A stretch of DNA of 64,000 bases, taken from assembly GCF_001676785.2 (NCBI RefSeq), contig NZ_CP015910.2:2976001-3040000 (forward strand), in the 5' to 3' direction. Position 1 is the first letter of the stretch. Every line of letters begins with the position of its first letter. Made by a program: the position numbers and the translations under genes. The stretch is from Brachyspira hyodysenteriae ATCC 27164 (GTDB lineage Bacteria; Spirochaetota; Brachyspiria; Brachyspirales; Brachyspiraceae). The notes beneath the pieces were generated by a model. That model was not told the DNA's origin and did no database searches. It saw nothing but the letters and a program-made list of their open reading frames with translations. This document shows positions 10,488 through 19,907 of this stretch, in pieces.

Positions 10488-10520
10488 ATGAGATATTATA
10501 TTATAGATATAATATCTCAT
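10488..10520 (-). terminator. Terminator of the 961-residue chemoreceptor gene
   Basis: A 14-bp perfect inverted repeat (ATGAGATATTATAT and its complement) with a 5-nt loop starts 24 bases past the stop codon. On the minus strand it runs into TTTTTTATATTTTT. Confidence 0.75.
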
Positions 10521-10543
10521 CATTAAAGCCATAAATATAATAT

Positions 10544-13429
10544 TTACATACTAAACATTTCCGGATTTTTAAAGTCTTCTTTAAGCATTTCTAAGACATC
10601 ATCATCTTTTTTGAATTCATCATTGTCCTTTTTAAATTCTTCTTCAAGACTCTTAAGTTCCATATCCATTCTTTCATCTACAGAATAACTATTAGGATCC
10701 TTATTAGAAATGCTAGCATTCTTAGCTTCTTCTATATTATCAGCATTAGTAATAAACTTACTCATAAGCTCATTAAATCTTACAAAGATTTCATTTAACT
10801 TACTTGTAGCAGTATAGAATTCTTTATTACCTTCTACTGTTTTTACAGAAAGTTCATTTAAGAAACTCATAGCATGCATAACTTCTTTAGCACCGGAACT
10901 ATTAGCTTCAATTATATCAGAAACCTCTCTAGTAATCTGGTCAAGCAAAGTGATTTGGCTGTCTACCACATCACCGCTATTCATCTGCTCTTTTACACTA
11001 TCTTTAACACCTGTAGTAATATTATTCAAGTGTCTTATAGTTTCAAGTATATCTCTTCCTCCAACCTCTAATTCGCTGTTGGCAGTATTTATTTCAGAAA
11101 CAACTCTTGCAGTATTTTCTGACATATCAAGTATGTTATCAAGAGATTTACCACTATTACTTGCAAGCTCCACTGTTTCTTCTATTCTTTTAGTGATAGC
11201 TTTAATAATGTTTGTAATGGATTTAGTGTTATCAGCAGTGTGCTCTGCCAAAGATCTAATCTCGTCAGCAACAACAGAGAAACCTCTTCCTTGCTCTCCG
11301 GCATGGGCTGCCTCAATAGCTGCGTTCATAGCTAAAAGGTTAGTTTGCTCAGCAATACCCTGAATAACGTTAACTATCTCTTTAATTTGGTCAGAACTTT
11401 CCTCAATACCTCTAACAGCCTCAATAACCTCATCTACTGTATCACCTCCGTCATGAGCATCAACAAGAAGTTTTTTAGAGAAGCTGTCTGCTTTATTAAC
11501 GCTTCTTGCCACAGATGTAATGTTGGATATCATCTCTTCAATGGAAGCTGATGTCTGTTCTACAGCTGATGACTGACGTTCCATATTATCATTAATCTTA
11601 TAAATTGTCTGTAACAATTCTTCTACAGCAATAGAAGCTGATGAAAAAGCATGTCTTTGCTGATCTGTAGAATTAGTAACATTCTGTATAGAAGTAATAA
11701 TGTTATTAACACTTGCTACACTTTCAGTAATGCTGGAGCTTTGATCATTTATTCTATTTGTATTTTCATCAATAATTGTTTCTATTACTTTTATCTCTTC
11801 AAATACCTTATAACTTTCTACTTTTAAATCTCCTATAAGATTATCCAAACTAGATAAGAATAAATTGAAGTTATAAATTAAAACTCCTATTTCATCATTG
11901 TTTTTAGATAATATTCTTTTTCTTAAATCTCCATTTCCGCCTAAAAGCATTTTTGTAGATTCATTTGCTCTGCTTATTGAAGATAAAAGTATTTTCAAAA
12001 TAATCAAATAAATACCAAAGAACAAGATAAATATTGATATAAATAAAAATATAAAATTAAATATAATTGAATTTATATCAGAATCTTTTATTATTGTATT
12101 TATATCTTTGTAATATAAGCCTATAATTTTTAATTCTTCTATATATGAAACTACAGCAATAGATTTTTTACCTGCTATGTTAATAGGATAGAATATTTCA
12201 AATGATTTATTATTGCCAAATGATTTTTCAAAATTTTCTATATTTTCAGCAAGCTCTGGCGATGATGATAATATTTCAGATGAACTTTCAGCTATATATC
12301 TGCTGTCTGAACTTAATATTACATCTCTTTTTACTGATACATAATAGATATAAGACCATTTTGAAAGTATATTATCATTTTTTATCATATTATCTATATT
12401 GCCTATACTAGATTCAGATATAATATATCCGATATCGCGTCCGAATAATCTTAAAGGGGCATAAGCAGATATAAATATATTATTTCTATCATAAACATCT
12501 ATACCTAAAGTAACTAAATTATTTTCTATATCATTTTCCAAGAAATTATGAATAGTTAAAGCATCTGATGCTCTGGTTGTATATCTGTCTGTAGCAGAAT
12601 CTTTTGATATTGTTACAGAATAAGGAAGATCTGTATTAAGATAATCCTGATTGATATTGATAGATACTGTATTATATTTATTTTTTAAAGTATCATTTAT
12701 ATATGCCAATCTATTAACGAAATTAGTTTGTATATCATCTCTTGAAATTATATTCTTATTAGAATAAATATTAAGAACTGCTTCAGAATAATACATCATA
12801 TCTGATTTAATATTATTATCAAATTTTTTCATATTATCAGATATAGCCATCATTTCAGTTAATACTAAATTACTATAATTATTTAAATAAACATTCTCCT
12901 CTACGGATACATGGTTCATAAGAAAAGCTAATATTATAGTAGAGAAAAACAAATATACTATAAGTCCTAATTTAGCTATAAGAGGTATATAAAATGTTAC
13001 TATATTCTCATCTAATTCAAAATTCTTAGATAATAATTTAAATAACATCATAAATACGCATGATAATAATGAAGCATTTATCGTAGCATTGAATATTGCC
13101 AATGTCATAGTATATAAAAATACTTTATTTATAATAGAGTATGCTATTATTTCTATAATACTTCCCACCAGAGAAATAGTAAAGAATATAAATATGACTC
13201 TGCTTGCTAATCTTATATTAGAATTAGTATTCCACATCTTTAAATATTTGAAAAAGAATATAAAAGAAATTGCAGAAAAGAGTATTTTCAAACCATATAT
13301 AGGCGGAATTTCCTTATATATAAAAAATAATGCTATATTCCAAATAACGATATCTACTAACAAATAGATTGGAATAGTTAAAATTTTAAGCCTTCTAATA
13401 ACATGTTGTTTTATCTTTTCTGAAGCCAT
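10544..13429 (-). CDS. Large methyl-accepting chemotaxis protein
   Basis: A 961-residue chemoreceptor. Unusually for the family, the N-terminus carries about five membrane helices (residues ~15-185) before an extracytoplasmic sensor of ~260 residues ([30 protein letters not shown]). Another helix ([21 protein letters not shown]), a HAMP-like segment ([20 protein letters not shown]) and the signalling tip ([35 protein letters not shown]) follow. The tail is rich in Asp, Glu and Lys. GAGG precedes the ATG. It is downstream of murA and flgF on the same strand, so it may be expressed with motility genes. The ligand is unknown. Confidence 0.93.
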   Translation of the reverse strand: MASEKIKQHVIRRLKILTIPIYLLVDIVIWNIALFFIYKEIPPIYGLKILFSAISFIFFFKYLKMWNTNSNIRLASRVIFIFFTISLVGSIIEIIAYSIINKVFLYTMTLAIFNATINASLLSCVFMMLFKLLSKNFELDENIVTFYIPLIAKLGLIVYLFFSTIILAFLMNHVSVEENVYLNNYSNLVLTEMMAISDNMKKFDNNIKSDMMYYSEAVLNIYSNKNIISRDDIQTNFVNRLAYINDTLKNKYNTVSININQDYLNTDLPYSVTISKDSATDRYTTRASDALTIHNFLENDIENNLVTLGIDVYDRNNIFISAYAPLRLFGRDIGYIISESSIGNIDNMIKNDNILSKWSYIYYVSVKRDVILSSDSRYIAESSSEILSSSPELAENIENFEKSFGNNKSFEIFYPINIAGKKSIAVVSYIEELKIIGLYYKDINTIIKDSDINSIIFNFIFLFISIFILFFGIYLIILKILLSSISRANESTKMLLGGNGDLRKRILSKNNDEIGVLIYNFNLFLSSLDNLIGDLKVESYKVFEEIKVIETIIDENTNRINDQSSSITESVASVNNIITSIQNVTNSTDQQRHAFSSASIAVEELLQTIYKINDNMERQSSAVEQTSASIEEMISNITSVARSVNKADSFSKKLLVDAHDGGDTVDEVIEAVRGIEESSDQIKEIVNVIQGIAEQTNLLAMNAAIEAAHAGEQGRGFSVVADEIRSLAEHTADNTKSITNIIKAITKRIEETVELASNSGKSLDNILDMSENTARVVSEINTANSELEVGGRDILETIRHLNNITTGVKDSVKEQMNSGDVVDSQITLLDQITREVSDIIEANSSGAKEVMHAMSFLNELSVKTVEGNKEFYTATSKLNEIFVRFNELMSKFITNADNIEEAKNASISNKDPNSYSVDERMDMELKSLEEEFKKDNDEFKKDDDVLEMLKEDFKNPEMFSM

Positions 13430-13510
13430 AATATCCTCTATTAAATAAATGCGATTAATATAATATTATACATTATCGTTTATTTTTTATCAAAATTTAT
13501 TCATAAAAAA

Positions 13511-14359
13511 TTACACTCTTCCTACTTCATTAATTACTCTGCCAACCAATGTATCATGAGTAGATATAGTTTTGGAATTTAATTCATAAGCACGTTGAAC
13601 TTCAATCATTCTAACCATTTCATTTATAGGATTTACATTACTCATTTCTAAAAACCTTGATAATACTTTAGGTCTATTAACACCCTTTTCAGCTATAAAA
13701 GCAGGACCGCTAATATCTGTATCTACCCAGAAAGATTCGCCTTCTTTTTTCAAATATCTTTCATTATCAAATCTTACTATTTTTAATGTATCAAGTATCT
13801 CTTCATCTTCCCATTCATTATCATTAAACTGTACAAATGTATTGCCGTCTTGATATCTTCTGTTAATACTTACTCTTCCTTCTTCATCTATATTGAAATT
13901 ATTAGTTTTTATCTGAATATATCCATTCTCACCCATAACTTTATAGCCATGCTTAGTTACAAGATAATGATCTTTATCTATTAAAAAACTTCCATTTCTT
14001 GTGTATCTTTCGCCATTAGGAGTTTCTATAGCAAAGAATCCTTTATCACCCAAAGCTATATCAAGCTGATTTCCTGTTTCTCTTAAAGAGCCCTGCTCCC
14101 ATTCTGTGAAAACTTCATTAACTTCAACACCTGTTCCCATTCTTCCTACATAAGGTCTTACATCTGTAGAACCAAGAGGAAATATTACCACTCCGTCGTC
14201 TTCTGTTCTTGCAGCCATCATTTCTGGAAAAGCTTTGAAACTTACTGTATCTCTTTTAAATCCAGGTTTATCAACATTAGCCAAGTTATTAGCTACAACA
14301 TCAAGTCTTGCCTGCTCAGCCATCATACCGCTGGCACCTGTATAAACACCTCTTACCAT
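13511..14359 (-). CDS. flgF: Flagellar basal-body rod protein FlgF
   Basis: A 282-residue rod protein of the FlgF/FlgG family, part of the proximal rod of the periplasmic flagellum. The N-terminus MVRGVYTGASGMMAEQARLD with VVANNLANVDKPGFKRD is the flagellar rod signature. The C-terminal helix EMVRMIEVQRAYELNSK is the usual rod end. The opening and the insert around residues 45-60 (FPEMMAARTEDDGV) match the FlgF type of spirochaetes better than FlgG. It lies 32 bases after murA and is preceded by GGGGG. FlgG itself is not in the window, and FlgF versus FlgG rests on remembered spirochaete sequences. Confidence 0.85.
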   Translation of the reverse strand: MVRGVYTGASGMMAEQARLDVVANNLANVDKPGFKRDTVSFKAFPEMMAARTEDDGVVIFPLGSTDVRPYVGRMGTGVEVNEVFTEWEQGSLRETGNQLDIALGDKGFFAIETPNGERYTRNGSFLIDKDHYLVTKHGYKVMGENGYIQIKTNNFNIDEEGRVSINRRYQDGNTFVQFNDNEWEDEEILDTLKIVRFDNERYLKKEGESFWVDTDISGPAFIAEKGVNRPKVLSRFLEMSNVNPINEMVRMIEVQRAYELNSKTISTHDTLVGRVINEVGRV

Positions 14360-14391
14360 TTATAATCCCCCTAATTTTATATTCTTATTAA

Positions 14392-15669
14392 TTATAAAAT
14401 ATCATCTTTTTCTTTTTTTGTTTCTATATTAATACTTTTTAATTTATCTTCTAAATTTTCATATCCTCTTTCTATATGATAGATTCTATGAACATTAGTT
14501 GCACCTTTAGCAATAGCACCAGCAGCAACCAAAGCAGCACCAGCTCTTAAATCACTAGCCTGTACATCAGCCCCTGATAATTCCTTGCCTCCATTTACAA
14601 CTATATCTGAAGTATTTAATTCTATGTCAGCACCCATACGAATAAGTTCCGGTACATGGCTGAATCTATCAGGATAAATACCCTCTATAAGCTCGCTCTT
14701 TCCATTGATTGTACAAGCTAATGTAGTATAAATAGCCTGCAAATCTGTAGGAAAACCAGGATATGGTAATGTTTCAACTTTAAAAGGTTTTAATTCTTTA
14801 TTTCTAGCATCTATTTCTATAGTATTTTCTGTTGTTTTTATATCACATCCTATATCTGAAAGCAAATCTAATACATAAGTTAAATGTTTAGGCTCTGCAT
14901 TTTCCAACTTTAACTTACCTCTTCCGGCAGCAGCTATTGCTAAGAAAGTACCTGTTTCTATTCTATCTGGTATTACTGTAAACTCTGCCCCATGAAGAGC
15001 TTCAACTCCTTCTATAGTTAGAATATCAGTACCGCCTCCTGTAATTTTTGCTCCCATAGCATTAAGCAAATCAACCAAGTTCGTACATTCCGGTTCTTTT
15101 GCTGCATTTCTTATTATAGTAGTACCTTTAGCCAAAGCAGCAGCCATCATAACATTATCAGTACCCAATACTGTAGGGCCGAATTTACCTGATAAATCCA
15201 TATCAGCACCTACCAAATTACCTTCTACTTTAGCATCTATATATCCTGCTGTTATATCTATTTTAGCACCTAATGCTTCCATTCCTTTCAAATGCAAGTC
15301 TATTGGTCTTGGGCCGAAAGCACAGCCGCCAGGGTATGATACTCTACAATGCTTTCTCTTAGCAAGTAATGGTCCTAGTACTATTATAGAACCTCTCATT
15401 TTCTTAACCAATTTATAAGGGGCTTCCTCACTTTTTCCATTATGAGATATTATTACAGTTGTATTATTTTTAAAATCTACTTTCTTCCCTAAAGGCTCTA
15501 ATATATCTATAAGAACATGCACATCTACCAAATCCGGAACATTATGAAGTATAACTGGTTCATCTGTTAAAATAGATGCAACTAGCAAAGGCAATGATGC
15601 ATTTTTAGAACCTGATACTTTTAATATTCCCCCAATATTGTTTGAACCTTCTATCACATATTTATACAT
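14392..15669 (-). CDS. murA: UDP-N-acetylglucosamine 1-carboxyvinyltransferase
   Basis: MurA transfers enolpyruvate from PEP to UDP-GlcNAc, the first committed step of peptidoglycan synthesis. The 425 residues span the whole family length. The N-terminal KVSGSKNASLPLL holds the active-site Lys-Asn pair. The loop YPGGCAFGPRPIDLHLKG carries the catalytic cysteine, so the enzyme should be fosfomycin-sensitive (inference). The repeated beta-alpha folds and DRFSHVPELIRMGA are also typical. It is the first gene of a likely murA-flgF run and faces away from the unknown gene at 16232. Confidence 0.97.
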   Translation of the reverse strand: MYKYVIEGSNNIGGILKVSGSKNASLPLLVASILTDEPVILHNVPDLVDVHVLIDILEPLGKKVDFKNNTTVIISHNGKSEEAPYKLVKKMRGSIIVLGPLLAKRKHCRVSYPGGCAFGPRPIDLHLKGMEALGAKIDITAGYIDAKVEGNLVGADMDLSGKFGPTVLGTDNVMMAAALAKGTTIIRNAAKEPECTNLVDLLNAMGAKITGGGTDILTIEGVEALHGAEFTVIPDRIETGTFLAIAAAGRGKLKLENAEPKHLTYVLDLLSDIGCDIKTTENTIEIDARNKELKPFKVETLPYPGFPTDLQAIYTTLACTINGKSELIEGIYPDRFSHVPELIRMGADIELNTSDIVVNGGKELSGADVQASDLRAGAALVAAGAIAKGATNVHRIYHIERGYENLEDKLKSINIETKKEKDDIL

Positions 15670-15783
15670 ATAGTTTCCGCCTTTAAAGAATAAAAATTCC
15701 GCTTTCTTTATGTTCGGAATAATAAAAAAACGCTTGATAAATTTTATCTATATATTATGTAAATATTTATCAATAACAAATAA

Positions 15784-16120
15784 AACGCACGGTAAATAGG
15801 CTTAAATATATAATTTAAATTACAATTATCCATAATCATATATTTTAACTCTCATTAACTCGTGCGGTATATCGACTATAAATTTAAATAAAACATGGGT
15901 GGGAATTATCAATTCTAAATTAAACAATAAAAAAATATATAACAAGAATAACAAAATAAATTAAAGAATATAAAGGGTGGGCAAATGTAATTTAACTTTA
16001 AAACATTAATTACATACCCCGCCCTTTTATCTTATATGCTTAATTTTAAAATTATAATTTAAATTTATCTTAATAATTTAATAATAAAAAGCATACCCGC
16101 CCAAGCTTTTATTAGTTTTT
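15784..16120. repeat. Intergenic modular element, copy 3 (palindromic, right F module missing)
   Basis: The F module is at 15785-15868 (ACGCACGGT ... CGTGCGGT). G-tracts start at 15897 (GGGTGGG) and 15975 (GGGTGGG), 78 bp apart. A centre and mirrored modules TTACATACCCCGCCC and ACCCGCCCAAG follow, but no right F module. It lies between divergent murA and the gene at 16232. Confidence 0.88.
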
Positions 16121-16231
16121 TAACTTATTTAACATATTAACATAATATTTTTTTATAAATTTAGTTTTAATAAAAATATAATTATGATATAATATTAACT
16201 ATAATTTTATTAGGAGTGGAGATAGAATATT

Positions 16232-16633
16232 ATGACATACATTAAATTGAACAAAGAATATAAAGATGAAATAGTATATGAGACTATGCTAAAAATGGGA
16301 TTTCTCCATTATTTTAATACTAACTATTATTATAATAATAAAGGTATTCAATTCAAAAATGATGCTGAATATACATTTATAGGGTTATTTCTATCATTTG
16401 ATAATAATATACTTACTGTAAATCACAATCACAGCTTTTTGTATTTATCAGAATTTTTAACTAAGCATAATATAACTAAATTAACAGATATAGAACCTTC
16501 TTCCTTAATCGATGTAGATTATGAAGGAAAAGATCCTTATTACTGTTTTTCAAAATTAAATAATATTACGCAAAAAGTTATTATTACATTTATTGCTGAA
16601 TTTGATAGAATTTACAGCGGTATTGCAAAGTAA
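16232..16633 (+). CDS. Hypothetical protein
   Basis: A 133-residue protein I do not recognise. It has no signal peptide or membrane segment and is rich in Tyr, Asn and Asp, with an aromatic stretch (FLHYFNTNYYYNNKG) near residue 30. AGGAGTGGAG lies upstream of the ATG, and a TATAAT-like box is about 45 bases further up, so it appears to be a real single gene. It is bordered by repeat copy 3 and followed by der after a 134-base gap. Confidence 0.7.
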   Translation: MTYIKLNKEYKDEIVYETMLKMGFLHYFNTNYYYNNKGIQFKNDAEYTFIGLFLSFDNNILTVNHNHSFLYLSEFLTKHNITKLTDIEPSSLIDVDYEGKDPYYCFSKLNNITQKVIITFIAEFDRIYSGIAK

Positions 16634-16767
16634 TAAAAATAATAAAAACTAAAAATTATAAGACATACAATTTTTGTCTTCTTCTAACTCTAAAATAAAA
16701 ATATAATAGCAATATATTAAAAATTATGATATGATTAAATTTCATCATAATATAAAGGCTTAAATAA

Positions 16768-18273
16768 ATGATAAATATCGCTATACTTGGAAGACCGAAT
16801 GTAGGTAAATCCACACTATTTAACAGATTTGCAGGAAGAAGAAAATCTATAGTTGACCCTATGGCAGGAGTTACAAGGGATATAAGTATAGCAAAAACCT
16901 ATATTGATGATATAGAATTTAATGTTTTTGATACAGGCGGACTTCTTGATGTAAGCGATGACACTTTAAATGAAAAGGTTAGAGAAAAAGCATTAAAAAC
17001 AGCTTTGGAAGATTCTGATATACTTTTATTTTTAGTAGATGCACATCAAAGCCACCCAGATGACAGACATTTCATTAATATAATAAGAAAATCCGGAAAG
17101 CCTATTATACTTGTAATAAATAAAGTAGATGCTGATTCCCATAATAATCTAGTAAGTGAGTTCTATTCATTAGGTATAAAAGATGTATCTATAATAAGTG
17201 CTGAGCATAATAACGGCATTGATGATTTAAGAGAAAAAATACTAGAAGTTCTCGAAAGAAACGGATTCGATTTAGAAGCCGAAAGAGAAATATCTAAAAA
17301 TAATAATTCTAATAATGATGAAGATAATAATACAATAGAAATTGAAAATATAGATGAAGATTTTGAAGAAGAATATTATGATGATGATTTAGACGAAGAA
17401 GATGAAGAAAACTATAATAATAAAAAAGAAAAATCAAAACAATACCGACTCGATGAATATATAGCACAAAAGAAAACAATCAATATAGCAATAGTTGGAA
17501 AGCCTAATGCTGGAAAATCCACTTTATTAAACACATTGATAGGAAAAGACAGAAGCATTGTTTCAAATATTGCAGGCACTACAAGAGATGCCATAGATGA
17601 AACATTCAATTTCAAAGGAGATGATATTTGTCTTGTAGATACTGCAGGAATAAGAAAGAAAAAAAATGTTAATACTGATGTTGAATACTACAGTGTAAAC
17701 AGAGCAATAAAAGCCATAGAAGCATCTGATGTTTGTATATTAATGCTTGATGTTTTTGAAGGTCTAACAGATCAGGATAAAACTATTGCCAATCTTATAA
17801 TAGAAAGAAGAAAAGGAATAGTAATAGCAGCAAATAAATGGGATATAAGAGAGAAAGGAACTACTTGGAATGATTATGAAGCATATATGAAAGATGCTTT
17901 TCCTGTTCTTAATTATGCTTTTTATGCCAGAGTTTGCGCCAATAGAAAAAACGATGCAGAAAAACTTTTATCTTTAGCAGTAAGGGTAGCAAAAACAAGA
18001 ATGCAGAGATTTGAAACGCATGCACTCACAGAAACTATGGTAAGAGCAACCAGAGAATATTCAATATCTGCAGGAGGAAATCCTTTCAAGATTTTCTATG
18101 TAGTTCAAACAGGAGTAAATCCTCCGGCTTTTGCTGTATTTTGTAATCATCCTCATAAATTAAATTCGCATTATAAAAGATATTTAGAAAATAGATTCAG
18201 AGAGATGTTCGACTTCAGAGGAACACCAATTATACTTAATTTCAGAAAAAGAGGCAAAAAATTTGGAGGTTAA
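16768..18273 (+). CDS. der: Ribosome-assembly GTPase Der (EngA)
   Basis: Tandem-GTPase required for 50S subunit maturation. The first G domain has GRPNVGKSTLFN, DTGG and NKVD. The second has GKPNAGKSTLLN, DTAG and NKWD. A KH-like C-terminal domain follows (NPPAFAVFCNHP). At 501 residues it is longer than usual, because residues ~172-225 form a highly acidic Asn/Asp/Glu-rich linker between the G domains. The stop codon overlaps the GGAGG that serves plsY, so the two genes are coupled. Confidence 0.96.
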   Translation: MINIAILGRPNVGKSTLFNRFAGRRKSIVDPMAGVTRDISIAKTYIDDIEFNVFDTGGLLDVSDDTLNEKVREKALKTALEDSDILLFLVDAHQSHPDDRHFINIIRKSGKPIILVINKVDADSHNNLVSEFYSLGIKDVSIISAEHNNGIDDLREKILEVLERNGFDLEAEREISKNNNSNNDEDNNTIEIENIDEDFEEEYYDDDLDEEDEENYNNKKEKSKQYRLDEYIAQKKTINIAIVGKPNAGKSTLLNTLIGKDRSIVSNIAGTTRDAIDETFNFKGDDICLVDTAGIRKKKNVNTDVEYYSVNRAIKAIEASDVCILMLDVFEGLTDQDKTIANLIIERRKGIVIAANKWDIREKGTTWNDYEAYMKDAFPVLNYAFYARVCANRKNDAEKLLSLAVRVAKTRMQRFETHALTETMVRATREYSISAGGNPFKIFYVVQTGVNPPAFAVFCNHPHKLNSHYKRYLENRFREMFDFRGTPIILNFRKRGKKFGG

Positions 18274-18277
18274 AAAT

Positions 18278-18925
18278 ATGTTAGTAAAAATTATAGTAAG
18301 CATACTCGTTTCATATATAATCGGAGCAATACCATTTTCATTTATAATAGGAAAAATAAATGGACATGATGTTAGAAAAGAAGGAAGCGGTAATCCTGGA
18401 GCCAGCAATGTACTTCGCGTATGCGGTAAAAAAGCAGGAATTGCTGCTTATATTTGCGATATAGGTAAAGGTATGGTTGCTGTTATTGTACCTGCATTTA
18501 TATTATCAAGCATTATTTCTACTCATAGCTATATATTAGTGGCATGTGCTGTTGCCTCTATACTTGGGCATGTATTTTCTATATTCTTAGGTTTTAAAGG
18601 CGGTAAAGGTGTTGCTACTAGTGCCGGTTCTATGTTTATGCTTGCACCTGTAAGTTTAATTATTACTATGGTATTTTTCTTTATTGGTTTATTTGCATCA
18701 AGAAAAACTGTTGCTATAGGATCTACTTTTGGAGCTATTGCTTTTCCTATAGTTTTAAGTTTCTTATATTTCAAAGCTAACTTTTTATACAGAATATTTT
18801 TTAATATAAACTATATTATTCTTCTTCCTATAGCTATACTTCTTGCTATATTCATAGTAATAAAACATATACCTAATTATAAAAGAATGCTTAAAGGCGA
18901 AGAAAATAGTTTTTCAAAAAAATAA
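18278..18925 (+). CDS. plsY: Glycerol-3-phosphate acyltransferase PlsY
   Basis: An integral membrane acyltransferase of 215 residues that uses acyl-phosphate to acylate glycerol-3-phosphate, the first step of phospholipid synthesis. Conserved motifs are GSGNPGASNVLRVCGKKAG, LGHVFSIFLGFKGGKGVAT and, near the C-terminus, KHIPNYKRMLKGEE. The start at 18278 has GGAGG at the end of der. An ATG at 18263 lies within der and would remove that spacing. PlsX is not adjacent. Confidence 0.95.
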   Translation: MLVKIIVSILVSYIIGAIPFSFIIGKINGHDVRKEGSGNPGASNVLRVCGKKAGIAAYICDIGKGMVAVIVPAFILSSIISTHSYILVACAVASILGHVFSIFLGFKGGKGVATSAGSMFMLAPVSLIITMVFFFIGLFASRKTVAIGSTFGAIAFPIVLSFLYFKANFLYRIFFNINYIILLPIAILLAIFIVIKHIPNYKRMLKGEENSFSKK

Positions 18926-18934
18926 TAAAATTAG

Positions 18935-19125
18935 TTGTATATTAAAATTATAAAAGTAATTATTTCTTTTTCGGTAATTACATTATTTATAAGCTGTTCT
19001 AATTCCAGTGAAAATAAAAAATCAAATGAGTATTCATTAATAATAACACAGACTGTAATGTAAATGAAACTATTAATTACAGAGCAGAATATATTATTAT
19101 TGATAATACAATTATAAAAAATTAA
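18935..19125 (+). pseudogene. Remnant of a small lipoprotein gene
   Basis: From TTG 18935 or ATT 18941 a frame reads a lipoprotein-like signal (KVIISFSVITLFISC followed by SNSSENKK) and then stops. The same protein appears to continue in another frame from about 19035 (NNTDCNVNETINYRAEYII) to TAA at 19125. It therefore looks like a small lipoprotein broken by a frameshift and lacking a normal start and ribosome binding site. It sits directly upstream of an intact lipoprotein gene. Confidence 0.5.
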
Positions 19126-19201
19126 ATTGTTAAAATACTATTTACAAAATTATAAAAAGTATTAATATTTATAGATAATGAAATTATTTAGGGGCTAAAT
19201 T

Positions 19202-19600
19202 ATGAAACATTGTATTAAAATTCTAAGTTTATCTTTTATATTATTATTTATTTTAAGCTGCGGAAATAAAAATGATCCTACAGTAAAATTAGATAAATAC
19301 ACAGGAAGATATGAAGGCGTTTTGAATACAATTCAAAATACAAGACAGCTTGAAACAAATAAATGTACTTTAATCGTTAATGAAGATAGTTCTATAGAAA
19401 TAATTATAGAAGGCGGAAATATACGCGATGATAGAGTAACTATATCAAAAGAAGAATTAACTAAAGTTGAAGATAATTCATATACAGCAGAAAAAAATGG
19501 AAAGAAATATTCTTTTACTTTTTATGATACTTACATGAATTTAACAATCAACAATACTGATAATACAACATCAGAAGGTAAACTTTCAAAAATTGGTTAA
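19202..19600 (+). CDS. Small lipoprotein of unknown function
   Basis: 132 residues with a lipoprotein signal peptide (hydrophobic ILSLSFILLFIL, lipobox LSC, then GNKND), predicting an N-terminally acylated envelope protein. The mature part is mostly beta-strand, with pattern GRYEGVLNTI, CTLIVNEDSSIEIIIEGG and YSFTFYDTYMNLTIN, suggesting a small lipocalin-like or META-like barrel (inference). AGGGG precedes the ATG. It follows the broken lipoprotein gene and is followed by a repeat element. Confidence 0.75.
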   Translation: MKHCIKILSLSFILLFILSCGNKNDPTVKLDKYTGRYEGVLNTIQNTRQLETNKCTLIVNEDSSIEIIIEGGNIRDDRVTISKEELTKVEDNSYTAEKNGKKYSFTFYDTYMNLTINNTDNTTSEGKLSKIG

Positions 19601-19656
19601 GCTGATTTTTATTTATTGTTTAATTCATAATTTTTATTAAACATATATTTAAAGCT

Positions 19657-19900
19657 TTACGCAGCAAATTTAAAATCCGCTGGGGTGGGCAGCAAAAAAT
19701 TCTAATTAAACAAATAAAAAATAAAAGTTTATATTTCAGATAAGCATTTTAAATATAAAGGGTGGGCAAATGTAATTAAATTTTAAAACTTAATTTACAT
19801 ACCCCGCCCTTTATTCTTTGTTGCTTTATTTTTTAATCATAATTTAAATTGTTTTATTGCTTAATAAAAAAAAGCACCCCCGCCCAAATTTTTATTAAAT
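19657..19900. repeat. Intergenic modular element, copy 4 (palindromic, F module reduced)
   Basis: The F module has shrunk to ~25 bp (ACGCAGC ... CCGCTG). G-tracts start at 19683 and 19760, 77 bp apart. A centre, then TTACATACCCCGCCC and CACCCCCGCCCAA, follow. It lies between the convergent lipoprotein and MATE genes. Confidence 0.85.
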
Positions 19901-19907
19901 TTATAAT

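Noticed and set aside
10950-11363. 137-codon open frame opposite the large chemoreceptor
   Set aside because: Antisense to the conserved signalling domain, with no ribosome binding site and no family resemblance.
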